Positions 1 to 11,346 of a stretch of 64,000 nucleotides of DNA are shown here, one piece after another (position 1 is the stretch's first letter; every line of letters starts with the position of its first letter). A program made the position numbers and the translations under genes. The notes under the pieces are model-generated. The model searched no databases, had not been told where the DNA came from, and saw only the letters and a list, made by a program, of their open reading frames with translations. The stretch comes from Symbiotaphrina buchneri (Eukaryota; Ascomycota; Symbiotaphrinales; Symbiotaphrinaceae), in the NCBI GenBank assembly GCA_001599915.1, contig BCIG01000006.1, positions 765,924 through 829,923 on the forward strand. The letters are read 5' to 3'.

Positions 1-1424
1 CCTAAGGAGTGTTTCGATTTCTGAAGCAATTTTACTTGGGTTACATATGCGCACTCCTGACATTTGGTTCAGATCGAATTGAGCGGAGGGCGACGGACAA
101 TCCCTGCTAGAGTTACCACCCGGGAGAGCCTAAACACACCAAAACGCCCTCGCATTTCCCGCCCTGTCGCAGCCGAAGCTACCAAAATAGGTGCCTACCT
201 TACCCCGAGGAGACAGGTACCGCTGGGCAGACAGCTACCTCACGCCTTCGCCTTGCCTTGCCCTGCCGCACCTCCTCCCGCTGCCGAGCCCGCAACGCTC
301 TTCCGCAGCTGCTGCTTACTCTCCTTTTACCTTACCTTTCTAGACTTCATCCTAAACCATAAGCGCATCTGGCAAACGGATTCTTCTTTCGCTAGCTTTG
401 TCGCAGCGGTGTGTGAACCGAAAAGGGGGCTGTCCGAGCGCGCTTTCATCCCAAGTCGAGCTGAATGGCTGTGTGAGGTAACACGCCTCCCCCCATCATA
501 ACTATTCTCCGGTCAGCCACACCGCAGAACAACCCGTTGTCAACTCAATCCCTCGCCTCGCGCGATCTTCATCTCAATTTGCCTCCAAGTCCACAAGGAT
601 CAAGGTCAGTCCTGTCGCTCAATTACCTGCTGCTGGCTCCTAACATGCATGGTGCTGTTGTTTAGATCGCGTCTCGAACCATATCCAAGCTCCAGCTGCG
701 GCAACGGCTCTGCGACCCTGGTACTTGGACGAAGCGGTCCGGCAGTTTAAGTGTGGGAACCTTGGAGACAACCTCATTTCCCGACACATTCTAGCTTCAT
801 CCGCACCCCTGCCTCACACACTGTCCCAACTTGCAAACCGTCGACTGCCAATGCAGACCGGTCCGCGCCTTCACCACGCTACAACGACTCCTCCTGTTGA
901 TCCACTCTGTTGACCCTTTCTGCCGGAAATACGCCCGCATCCCGCAGCTCTGGACCTGTCCTGACACTAGAAGCTCCGACCTTAATTTTCCTTCCTCATC
1001 ACAATCGTTCTTTCAGACATACACCGCTCACCTCAATCCTCTCTCCCACTCGTTCGATAACAACTGCTCCCATACAACTTTCTGACTGGTATTCAATCGA
1101 GAAAGCCACGCTGGTTGTCGGTCATCGGTGATTACTTGAACTGTCAAGCTTCTGGAAACAGCTCCAGATCTACCAAACAGTTCAGGAACAGATACGAAGA
1201 CTTGAGAATGACCTCCTGACCCAGCTTCAGCTACAGTAAGTGTACTCTTATCATATCATCGGACATTCTCTTGCTTCGTCCCTTAGTCCGCATGTAACAT
1301 GTCTAACTTCTGATAGCAAGCTTGTCGCTTTGTGACTGAACGGACATATTACTTGGTGCAATAATTGCCCTGTACTTGTGGACCCGTTTCTTTTGATAGC
1401 TCTAGCAGACTCGAAAATCCAAAC
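1..1424. promoter_or_regulatory. Upstream region and probable long 5' UTR of the imeB-like kinase
   Basis: No gene recognised. The stretch is pyrimidine-rich on the + strand and holds only short open frames without recognisable domains. Two segments look like 5' UTR introns of the kinase: 605..665 (donor gtcagt, a ctaac branch-like motif, acceptor tttag) and 1236..1316 (donor gtaagt, acceptor gatag). A long spliced leader would fit a regulated developmental kinase, but this is inference from splice-site appearance only. Confidence 0.4.
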
Positions 1425-3975
1425 ATGACCGTGTCACACGACTTTATGCAGAGAGCTAGCTCTGCTCAGGGCACTGCTTCACTCTGCCTGGAAGACAAGT
1501 TTGAAGTGCTGAAGGACATTGGAGATGGTAGTTTTGGAAGTGTCGTGCTGGCGCGAGTCCGGAGTGCTGGCGCTCATGTCGCTCGGAGAGGGACACTCGT
1601 CAGTATCCACTTCGAACGCTGAATCTCCTTTCACTCTAACCATGTTTGCAGGTCGCTATCAAATCCATGAAAAAGACCTTTGACTCTCTAGCTCCATGCT
1701 TGGAGTTGCGAGAAGTGGTCTTCCTGCGGACCTTGCCTATCCATCCACATCTCGTTCCAGCTTTGGACATCTTCTTGGACCCCTTCAGCAAGAAGCTTCA
1801 CATCTGCATGGAATACATGGACGGCAACCTCTATCAGCTTATGAAGGCTCGAGACCACAAATGCTTCGATAGCGGCACTGTTCAGAGCATATTGTATCAG
1901 ATTCTGGCCGGCCTAGAGCACATCCATGCACACAACTTCTTTCATCGAGACATCAAACCCGAGAACATCCTTGTCTCAACCTCTTCGCCTCAGGATATCA
2001 GTGGAACTTTCCGAAGGTATTCTGCTCTAGTGACTCCCCCATCTACGCCGCCTGCGTACACTATCAAGATTGCGGACTTCGGCTTAGCTAAGGAAACGCA
2101 CTCAAGACTACCATTTACCACCTACGTCTCGACTCGCTGGTACCGTGCACCTGAAGTGCTTCTCCGAGCCGGAGAGTATTCATGGCCTGTAGATATCTGG
2201 GCTCTTGGTGCGATGGCTGTCGAGATAGCGACACTGAAACCCCTCTTTCCAGGTGGAAACGAGGTGGACCAAGTCTGGCGGGTGTGCGAAATTATGGGCA
2301 GTCCGGGAAACTGGTACAATAAGAACGGTGCAAAGGTAGGAGGAGGCGATTGGAAGGAAGGTACTAAGCTGGCACAAAAGCTCGGTTTCTCCTTTCCAAA
2401 GGTCAGTTTCTCAATCTCGCGTCCGTATCGATTCTCCCTAACAGCTCATAGATGGCACCTCATTCTATGGATACCATCCTCCCGCCGACTCAATGGCCAG
2501 CATCTCTCAGCAATTTTGTGACGTGGTGTCTCATGTGGGACCCAAAAGCTCGTCCCACCTCGACCCAAGCTCTCAGCCATGAGTACTTCATTGATGCGGT
2601 GGACCCTCTACGGCCAAAATCCGCAGCTTCGAAGAAATTGGGTCGGAAACACTCCGAAATTGGGTTCAAGAACGATATGGCCGATGGCCAGCCTGCATTG
2701 AACACCAAGCCGTCATGGTTCAGGAAATCACTGATCGGTCGTGAGAGTGCGCCTGCTGTTCCTCAACTTGCTACAGTATCACACACTTCCAGCCCTGGAC
2801 AGTCTCCGACGGTTTCGACCACATCAAGTCCCAAGGTGCGGCCAAGGGCTGACAAACGTGCAACCTGGACAAATGGGATATCGAACGCGGCACCAATGCC
2901 GATTCTTCCCTCGATCCGGCCCATCTCACCTTTCTCGGACGCAGTCACAGCCCAGGCCCATGACAGAGCCTCCAAAGAGACTGACAAACGTCGTTCAATT
3001 ATGGACGAAAAAACCGTGAAAAAGTTGGGACGTCAACTGTCAGTTGCTTCCCACGGTAATCACTACTCCGATACGCACCGACAAGAGGCTGAACGCGCTC
3101 TAAATGCGAACTCGGGTCTGGCATCTCCACCGAGCGGACAAAAAGAGGGCTTCTTCTCACACCTCCGTAAGCGCGCTCGGAGGCTATCTGGACGCCACCA
3201 GGCGCCCATGTCACCCTCTGCCGACGACATCGAAGCAAATGCAGGTTGTGTTCCGTTTGCAAGCAATCGATCGTCAATGGCTATTGACCCAATGATCGCA
3301 CATCCCGGTTCTGATTTCTCCGAGTTGGACAAGACTTTGCATGGCCTCCGGTCAAGTGTTGAAGGCCCCATGCCGGCAAACGGCGCGCATCCTGGGACGC
3401 TCAAACAAAGTCATCCTGTACCCAGCAATAATGGTTTACTAAAGCGACATCATTCGTTTCGACAGGACCAGCATGCTCGCTCCGTCGAGAATCTGGGTTC
3501 AATAGAAGAGCATGGCGGCCCCATCTCGAGTCGTACTCGACGTGCCTTGAAGAGCACCAACTACCCTAGCAACTACTACGAAACACCTGAGGAGGCTGAT
3601 GAACTCTTGGATGAAGTACTTCAAGCCGCGCACAAGGCCGCCGCAAACATGGACCGGAACAATCAAGGCCCACGGACTGTTCACCGTTCGACATCTCTGT
3701 ATGATGATAGTAACTATCGCTCTCCCATTCGGCAATCCGCGATCAACTTGACTCTTCAAAACCCTTACCCTACTCCTTCACCATCAGCTCGACGCAACGG
3801 CGTACTTTTCGGCCAAGAAGAACTGAATTCAGTTACGAAACCTTTGGACATCAAGAAAGGCCGCACAAAGAAGTATGACGGCGTTTCCGAATGGCCTACT
3901 CCTCCCTATGAGGAGTCCGAATGGGCCACGGCTGCTACTTCCAGCATACACGCCGCGAGTGGTCTGTACAGGTGA
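1425..3975 (+). CDS. imeB: Ime2/ImeB-type serine/threonine protein kinase
   Basis: Three exons, 1425..1598, 1652..2401 and 2452..3975, join in phase to 815 residues. The N-terminal half is a kinase domain beginning near residue 26 with a glycine loop (IGDGSFGSVVLA). VAIKSMKK carries the ATP lysine, HRDIKPEN the catalytic loop and IADFGLA the metal-binding motif. The activation segment reads TTYVSTRWYRAPE, the T-x-Y form typical of the Ime2/MAK/RCK family rather than the TEY of ordinary MAP kinases. The C-terminal half, from about residue 330, is a long Ser/Pro-rich low-complexity tail, as is usual for fungal Ime2 homologues. In this family the kinase controls meiosis or sexual development and light responses; Aspergillus ImeB is the closest functional reference. 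The start is the first ATG of the frame leading into the domain. The symbol is by family resemblance; a related MAK-like kinase cannot be excluded. Confidence 0.88.
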
Positions 3976-4802
3976 TCCAGACGGAGTTCTAAAAGTGCTT
4001 GTTTTGAGTTCGGCGTCGGCACCATACTTTGGCTCATTCCTTGGATGCAAGATCCGTTTGCTGTCGAACACCCAACGTCTGGCACGGGCACGGCATCGCA
4101 TTCACACGACCATCACATCAAGCTTAGGCGTGTTCATGGCTCTACCGCCATTTCTTTGCATATTCTGTCCTGAACATTTGCTATCTTTCCTTGATCATCT
4201 ATTGGAGGCACCGGAGTTTTCGATGACATTCAGCTTAATACCCCTTCGCCAATAGCGCGCTGCTCGCATCTGCTTCATCGTACCTTGCGCTCTGGCCTAG
4301 CTGCATTTCTCGGTTTCAAGTTGTGAATATCAAAACGAGCTGTTGACACAGAATCAAATCTCCTCTGTTACATGGCATTTAGCCCAACTCTGTCGTTCTT
4401 TGACAATTTTCTTGGCTGGACATTGGTCGTTCCTATCCGGCGCTGTAGCATACATCTAATTCGCAATCCGTGGCTGTGGAACGGCAAAGGCGCACGAAGC
4501 TATGGAAGTACGGTGGAAAAGTCAATTCCGCTGAGATAATCATATAGAATCAATTGAATTCCTGGCTCAAGTGCCTTGGTATCTACAGCCTGCTGTCCCT
4601 AATCAAGATGTTCTTGAAATCAATCAAGCTCGATTTTGCACGTGTGTAGACCTAAATAGGCAGTGTTGCTGATTGTGGCCCGGGCCGCCAGAAAAATCCG
4701 ACGGCAGCAACCGAATAGACAACATCCAGCACCATCCTCAGACTGAGAATCAGCACCGCATCCCCGCTCAACGACAGGGAACTGGCGTCAGTCAAAACCA
4801 AC
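3976..4802. other. Intergenic: imeB 3' side and upstream region of the next gene
   Basis: No coding frame with recognisable features. The first part presumably holds the imeB 3' UTR. I see no repeat, RNA gene or clear regulatory motif. Confidence 0.5.
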
Positions 4803-5731
4803 ATGGCATCCTCCCGCATAATCCGCAAAGCCATTGTCCAACCTCTCCCACTATCCTTCCTCCGGCCGCTTCCTCCACCACAACACGCACCGTCCTTCCT
4901 GCGTCTGCTCGCACGGCATGCCTCCTCGTCGAGCAGCGCCTCGAGTAGCGGCGCGAAGCCAGCCAAGGGCAACCTGCTAGCGAAGCCGACCAAGTTCACG
5001 CCTCCATCGCATCCGTCTCGACTACGCAAGCCGCGGGCGGGATATGTGTACGGGCCGGAGCTGACGGCGGAGCAGCGGGAGCAGCAGCGGCAGAAGAAGT
5101 ACCCGAACATGATGCCGCCCGAGGGCACGATGATGCATTGGTTCCTGACGAATCGGCGGATACATCTTTGGATCACGTTGGTAAGTTTATCTTCTCCAAA
5201 TTGCTACGGGCCCCCCTTGCCAGGGCATCGGTGCCAGACTAACACGGCGAATCTCAACAGGGCACGCTCAGCGTCCTCGCAACCATCTCCTTCGTGCAGA
5301 ACTTCATCCTGACCTCTCCCTTCGCGCACATGCTTCCCGCCGCGTCCTCCTTCTGGGCGCACCCCATCTCCTTCGTGCGCACCTGGCTCGAAGTCTACAA
5401 GCTGCACGTCGCCCACCGCAGCGCCGAGACCGCCGACCGCCGCCGCCAGAAGGTCGAGGACGTCCGCAAGCGCGCTGAGTACCGCAAGGCCCACGGCCTG
5501 GATACCGAGGAGGGCCTTGGTGGCTGGAGCTTTAGGGAGGGTAAGGAGGATATGGGCCCCGCGATCCCGACGGCAAACCCGGATGTTGATGCGAGCCCTG
5601 TGGCTGTTGATGCGCCGGCCGTGGAGGGTGGCTCGCCGGTTGCTGCGGCGGCAACTGCAGCTTCGGATGAGTATACTGATTTTGAGGGGAAGAGGAAAAG
5701 GCCGGTCAAGAAGTGGTTGGGGATTTGGTAG
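4803..5731 (+). CDS. Probable mitochondrial single-pass membrane protein of unknown function
   Basis: Two exons, 4803..5180 and 5261..5731 (donor gtaagt, ctaac branch-like motif, acceptor aacag), give 282 residues. The N-terminus is Arg/Ser-rich without acidic residues for about 50 positions, which looks like a mitochondrial presequence. A conserved-looking stretch PEGTMMHWFLTNRRIHLW leads into one hydrophobic segment of about 25 residues at roughly 120-150, placed exactly across the intron. After it comes a basic, Arg-rich helix (about 175-205), an Ala/Val-rich variable region and a basic end. This suggests an inner-membrane protein with a soluble C-terminal domain. I do not recognise the family and assign no function. 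It ends about 170 nt from the stop of the convergent rrp42 gene. Confidence 0.72.
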
Positions 5732-5898
5732 AGTTCATGCAGAACCTCTGTGGGATTATCTAGCATTGTACATTGTATCTTGGAAGCCTAGGCTTCTTCA
5801 CAGTCCATAGCACCAAAACTCCACCCATGCAATATGCTCCTCTCGTGCTCTTTCCGCCGCAGCCCATTGATATCCGCCCGCCGTCCCCAAAGGGAGTA

Positions 5899-7088
5899 CT
5901 AGCTCCCTATGTCGACAGCCTGTAGTCCCTCTAGCACGTCCATACCCACTCCTCCTTTCGCAACCACCATCTCCACCATTCGACTTATGAGTCCCCTCTT
6001 CACGCCTCCCCGGGGCGGCCTCCAGACCCCCGCACCTTCCACCTCCTGCGCAGAAGCCTTCGCCGCCCCCTGTGCACCAGTCCCGGCTGTAGCTGTATTG
6101 ACTCCTGGCGCCGTGAGCCGACTAGGAGGGTCAATGGACCGGATGGCCAGCACATTCAAGCCCTCCTGGGCATCATCCGACGCTGTAGCCGCGACGGAGA
6201 TGGCTAGCACCATGTCCGCAACACACAGCTCCTCCTTGTCGGGGTCGAAGATGATGTTGTCGCCCACGGCCATGACGAGCAGCATCACGGGAGGCTTCAT
6301 CCAGCGCTGCGGCGTGCCTTTGGCTTTCGTGGCGGCTTTGCTGGAGCTGGAGGAGGGGTAGAGGGGTACGGCGGCCGCCCAGTCGTCGTCGAACAGCGGG
6401 TCTTCGTCGAGTTCGGAAATGAGGCGCGGAAGACGGGTTGAGAGGAGGGCGAGATGTGTGGTTAGAGAGAGGAGAGGGAGGGGGTATGAGAGTGGTGGTG
6501 AGAGTAGGAGGATCTGAAGCGGACGCCCAGTTAGCAATCTGTAGCCTAGCCGTCGTGTAAGAGGAGCGGACTTACATCGATGTAAAGCTTCCAGTGGAAG
6601 CGTCGGTTGATCACCAACCTGTCCCTCAGGTAGTCCTCGGCCAACAACGCCTCGCTGAGCATCTGGCTCAAGAAGACCGGCAGCGCATCGTCGTCCCTGT
6701 AGCCCGGCAGGTCGATCGCGAGCTCCACCCACTCATTCCTGCCCCGGGTCGCATCCACGCCCGCAGTCTCCTCATCGTCATCGTCTGCGTCCTCGCCACT
6801 GCCTCCACCAGTTCCTAAATGCCGCTCTTGCGCCGCCAGAGACGCCGCCGTGGGGTTCGACGCTTCCACCTCTGCCTTGACGCCAACCACGGCTTCGGTC
6901 CCGTCCGCGAAGCATATCCGCGCGCTGCCGTTGGTGGAGGGCAGGATGTCGGTCTCGGCGATCAAGGGCCGGAATTGCGTCGGCAGCCGTGAGTCTGGCC
7001 GGATTGGGGGGTGCAGCGAGAGGGAGGTGTGTAGGTAGGAGAGCTCGGCGGGCGAGAGCAGAGGGTGTGGTGTGGTCGCGGGAGCCAT
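5899..7088 (-). CDS. rrp42: Exosome complex subunit Rrp42 (RNase PH-like)
   Basis: Two exons on the minus strand, 7088..6576 and 6513..5899, join in phase to 375 residues. The start of the protein (LSPAELSYLHTSLSL, then RPDSRLPTQFRPLIAETDIL) is the usual entry to the RNase PH fold of Rrp42. It is followed by GSARICFADGTEAVVGVKAEV and, late in the protein, by MAVGDNIIFDPDKEELCVAD. Rrp42 belongs to the six-subunit ring of the eukaryotic RNA exosome, which is catalytically inactive and threads RNA to Rrp44 for 3' processing and decay in nucleus and cytoplasm. An acidic insert (about 100-115) and Gly/Ala-rich segments near the C-terminus look lineage-specific. The protein is longer than yeast Rrp42 because of these inserts. 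Rrp45 and other ring subunits are similar folds, but the N-terminal signature favours Rrp42. Confidence 0.85.
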
Positions 7089-7812
7089 TGTGGCCCCTGG
7101 ACAGACCTACGATGAGGTCTTTGGGGTTCAGGTAGAGGAAGTGCGATTGAGGCTAACTTTGAGGATCCAAGAATGCGAGCATGGTGAAGTTTTGGCTGAA
7201 GAACGGAAATCTGAATGCTCATACTACGAAGTACTCCACAATCCCAAAGTTTTAGCAGAAAGCGGAACAAAGTTGTTCCCGTCTTTTGCTAACCACAACG
7301 GGATATTTATGATTGACGTCGTGGCTCCTCATTGATGTATCCTACCATACTACGATTATTATTCCCAAATTCTAGTGGTTCTGATTTGCAAGGAAGAAAG
7401 ACAGCTCAGTATTAACAATCAAATTCTCAATTGGGGCACTCGGTGTGCTATTATATGCGGCGTTTTGGCAGCTACCATGCTTTCCTTGTTAGCTCGAGCG
7501 ACTCCATTGCTTGTCTCCTTTAAACATGCAGGTGACCAGGCTCCAATTAAGCAGTCAGCGGACTGTTCAGCTTGCTGCCAAAGATATCATGAGTGGAATT
7601 ACTGGTCCTTTTGCTGCGGCACCCAGACTGTTTATGGCCAATTAAACAATGTCCGTAGTGACTCGTCTGTTTGGACCCCTACTAATTGAACATGTAGGAG
7701 ACATTGATATCTGTTTGGTGGAGAGCTGGCTTTAGATTGAGGCTCCAAACATTCTTTGCATATTCTATAGCTTATGAAACGGACAATGTAATGATATGAG
7801 CGCCTCTGCGTT
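7089..7812. other. Intergenic between rrp42 start and SDR 3' end
   Basis: The region contains the rrp42 promoter on its left side and the 3' UTR of the short-chain dehydrogenase on its right. An open frame at 7375..7689 (+) starts with an ATG-less codon context and shows no domain; I do not call it. No repeats or RNA genes seen. Confidence 0.45.
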
Positions 7813-8936
7813 TCACCACGGATACTCCTGGGTGTTTAATCAGCACAATCAACATCAACCTAGAACGCATGGACGTACATTGCCTTCCCATGTCCAAAAC
7901 GTGCCGCTCTGCTCGACAGTCTTGCTAGTAATCACCGGCAGCATCTTACTTACACTCTCTTCCGGCTGGATTTGGCCTCCTGGGATTTCCCATGCCGTCT
8001 CGATGTTGGGGTTCGACATATCCCTTCAGTTTAAATGTCAACATTCTCCGAACTTCTGCACCGCAAGAAAAGGGGCCGTCTCACGTCTCGACTTCACCCG
8101 GATGCATTGCCAGGATAACAGTCTTGCTGCCCTTCCGCTTCAGTTCTGCGACCATATGCTAAATTCTGTCAGCAATGTGCCGAAAGCACGTACGGACAGG
8201 CATACCCTCAGAGCCTGATTCAATGCAGCTTTCGACGCTCCATATGCTGCCAGTCTATGGCCGAGCTGTTAGCTGGAAGAACGGGATGTCTCGCTGGTAT
8301 AAGGGCTTACCCATCCTCGAAGTCACGGAAGATGGTGGTCGAGCCCGAATCACTGGACATGAACGTGACGCTGCCGATCAAAGGGACATTCTTCAATAAC
8401 TGCTGTCCGGTAATGATCGGACCTATGCTGTTGGTATGCAAGTGGAAGGCAAAATCGGCGAAAGAACTTTCACAACATATCAGTGCTGAAGCTCAAGGGA
8501 CAGAGTTGCCTCTAGAATGCTGACACTTCTGTTGCTCTCTATCATTGTCTGTCAGAATCGATCCAGTCCAAGGTCGAGTACGATAATTACATTAGGATAC
8601 TTGTTGACACCAGCATTGATGACCACATAATCCAGCTTCTTGGTGATCAAGGGCACGGCTTTGGCGAATTCCTGGACATCATCCGCCGTCAGAGGTGCTC
8701 TTTTTTCGGTTTCAGCCAGGTCATGAACCGTTGAATCATACTATTATGCTCTCTTCACTGCTAACATCACACTGCAGGATGTGCAATTGCTGGGGCGGGG
8801 CAGTTGCCGCGAGCTCTTCCAGCTTCGAGGCCTTCGTCCGCGCGGTGCCAATGACGGTGTTTCCCTGCTGTAGCAATTGGCGCACCAGCTCGAGGCCTAT
8901 GCCTCTGCTTGCGCCGACGATACACCAGGTAGTCAT
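7813..8936 (-). CDS. Short-chain dehydrogenase/reductase, seven exons
   Basis: The exons are so short that no long open frame marks this gene. My model is 8936..8742, 8671..8601, 8466..8311, 8254..8206, 8158..8085, 8023..7879 and 7827..7813, all phases consistent, giving 234 residues. The N-terminus MTTWCIVGASRGIGLELVR is the NAD(P)-binding TGxxxGxG-type loop. Then follow CDVSSEESI, INAGVN (NAG motif), the catalytic YGASK (YxxxK), a PGEVET segment after the active site, and the C-terminal SGTFWTWEGN-EYPW typical of fungal C-factor/sniffer-like classical SDRs. The substrate is unknown. The exon 2/3 junction is the weak point: intron 2 (8600..8467) is 134 nt and homologues often carry about ten more residues after NAGV, so a small exon could be missed there. 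The other junctions are well supported by protein pattern. Confidence 0.8.
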
Positions 8937-9935
8937 GGCCAGGGAATAGTGGGAGATGGAGAAGGAGCTAAAGAGACAATTCAGGGGACATGAAATGGGA
9001 AACTGAATTGGAATTGCTGTGCTTATTTATCTGTACTGATGAATTGTTGACGGCGTATCGCGCACGATAAGAGCATCTATCTACGGCAATACTGAGGCGG
9101 ATTTGGACACCGATAACATCTCGCTCTGCATTAAAGCGGAAGTTGAGGTGATATCGCCTTCGAGAAGGTCCTGCCGAGAAGGCCAAGATAGTTCTAGCGC
9201 TGGATGGAGTGGTGGTCGTAGTGGCCGGTACCTGAATTCCATGTCGTGGATGATTTGCTGGGTTAGCTGGGGATGAGATCATGGCAAAAATTGTTAGAAG
9301 GCAAACAAACAACTGCTGCAGTTTTTCCGGCTGGAATTTTCCCTTCAAATTATATTCGCGTGAAGCTTCAGTTGATGGCCAAGACACATTGAGTAGGCGA
9401 GCAATGCATCCGATTTCCTTTCTAGAGCCCTTGGCTGGCTGGCCTGACAGTAAAGATCGTACGATTTTCCCTTCCTGCCCGAGGCATCTGCCGGTAGGAA
9501 CGGATCAAGGGGAAAATGCGCCTCGGGCTTTGGACACTTTCAGCCACTGCCTTCTGCCGATGGCTACACAAATTCTGGCAGTGTGATGGCAGTATGTCCC
9601 GGGCCAATGATATGGCAGCTATTTCTGTTTATTGGTGGCCACTGCTGAACCCGGACTTTCTCCGATCTCTCCCGTCGATTACGATTGGTGTGCGCTGATT
9701 GGCTGTAGGATGGCCACACAAGCCACTTCGATGACTTCCGTTGCCGTCACCGCCCAAATTTTCTGTCCAGTCGTGGTCGCTAACGCTACCACCTCACCTT
9801 TCCTTGACTTGAACTAGACACTCTCATTCTTCTTCCACTCCAAAACATCTTCACCACCAAGCCATCCGCCTCTCTTCAAAAGTCATTTAGCCTTTGCTTA
9901 CAGGTTTTATGCAACCTTTTTATTCCTAATTCAAC
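8937..9935. promoter_or_regulatory. Divergent intergenic region, SDR and cytochrome c promoters
   Basis: About 1 kb between the divergent starts of the SDR (-) and cytochrome c (+). The right half holds a cluster of CCAAT boxes, listed separately. No coding frame with recognisable features. The last 150 nt before the cytochrome c start are pyrimidine-rich, as expected for a fungal 5' UTR. Confidence 0.6.
9604..9702 (+). promoter_or_regulatory. Cluster of four CCAAT boxes upstream of cytochrome c
   Basis: CCAAT occurs at 9604..9608 and its complement ATTGG at 9631..9635, 9684..9688 and 9698..9702, all within 100 bp and about 230-330 bp upstream of the cytochrome c ATG. In fungi the CCAAT-binding complex (Hap2/3/5, AnCF) controls respiratory and iron-dependent genes, and cytochrome c is a classic target. 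The positions are read directly; the regulatory role is inferred from that precedent. Confidence 0.55.
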
Positions 9936-10829
<894 letters not shown>

Positions 10830-11346
10830 ATGCAGCTTCCCCTGTTGCATAACCCCCGCATCTCCTCCCGACACATCTCTCCTCCCCTCTCCGCTTTTCA
10901 CCCTCATCCCGGTCTTCGGCGGCGTGAAGATCTACGGCCCACCGGGCTGGTTGTACCATTAGCGTCTTAGACTCTGTACTCCTCAATAATAGACATCTTT
11001 TTGTCCATATTCTTCCGTCTCCATGTCACATATTGCGTGGGTTGTACTGGTTGAACTTCGACTATGTTTCTAGTTCCCTAGTCACTGCTGCACATGCCGT
11101 TTCCAGTGGGGACTTGGAAGTGCTCTTTGTTATCCTGTGACGACCCCTTGATGAAGTCCACTTCACAGCTCACGAGAGGCTTCCTTGCTGCCACGCGCAG
11201 CCTTCCTTATTCAAATGCAAGCCACATCACATGCTCCGGAATGCCACAACCTCCGACATCCTTGCTCTCCCATGTCCCTCGATGCACTGAATCCATGCCT
11301 CGACGCACCCGATCCCATGCCACGCCATCCAAATCAATTCAAGCCA
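10830..11346. other. Convergent 3' region between cytochrome c and ate1
   Basis: About 520 nt holding the two 3' UTRs. No coding frame with recognisable features, no repeat and no RNA gene seen. Confidence 0.5.

Noticed and set aside
5909-6361. Open frame of 150 codons on + strand
   Set aside because: It lies antisense to the second exon of rrp42, and its composition mirrors the GC-rich coding sequence of that gene.
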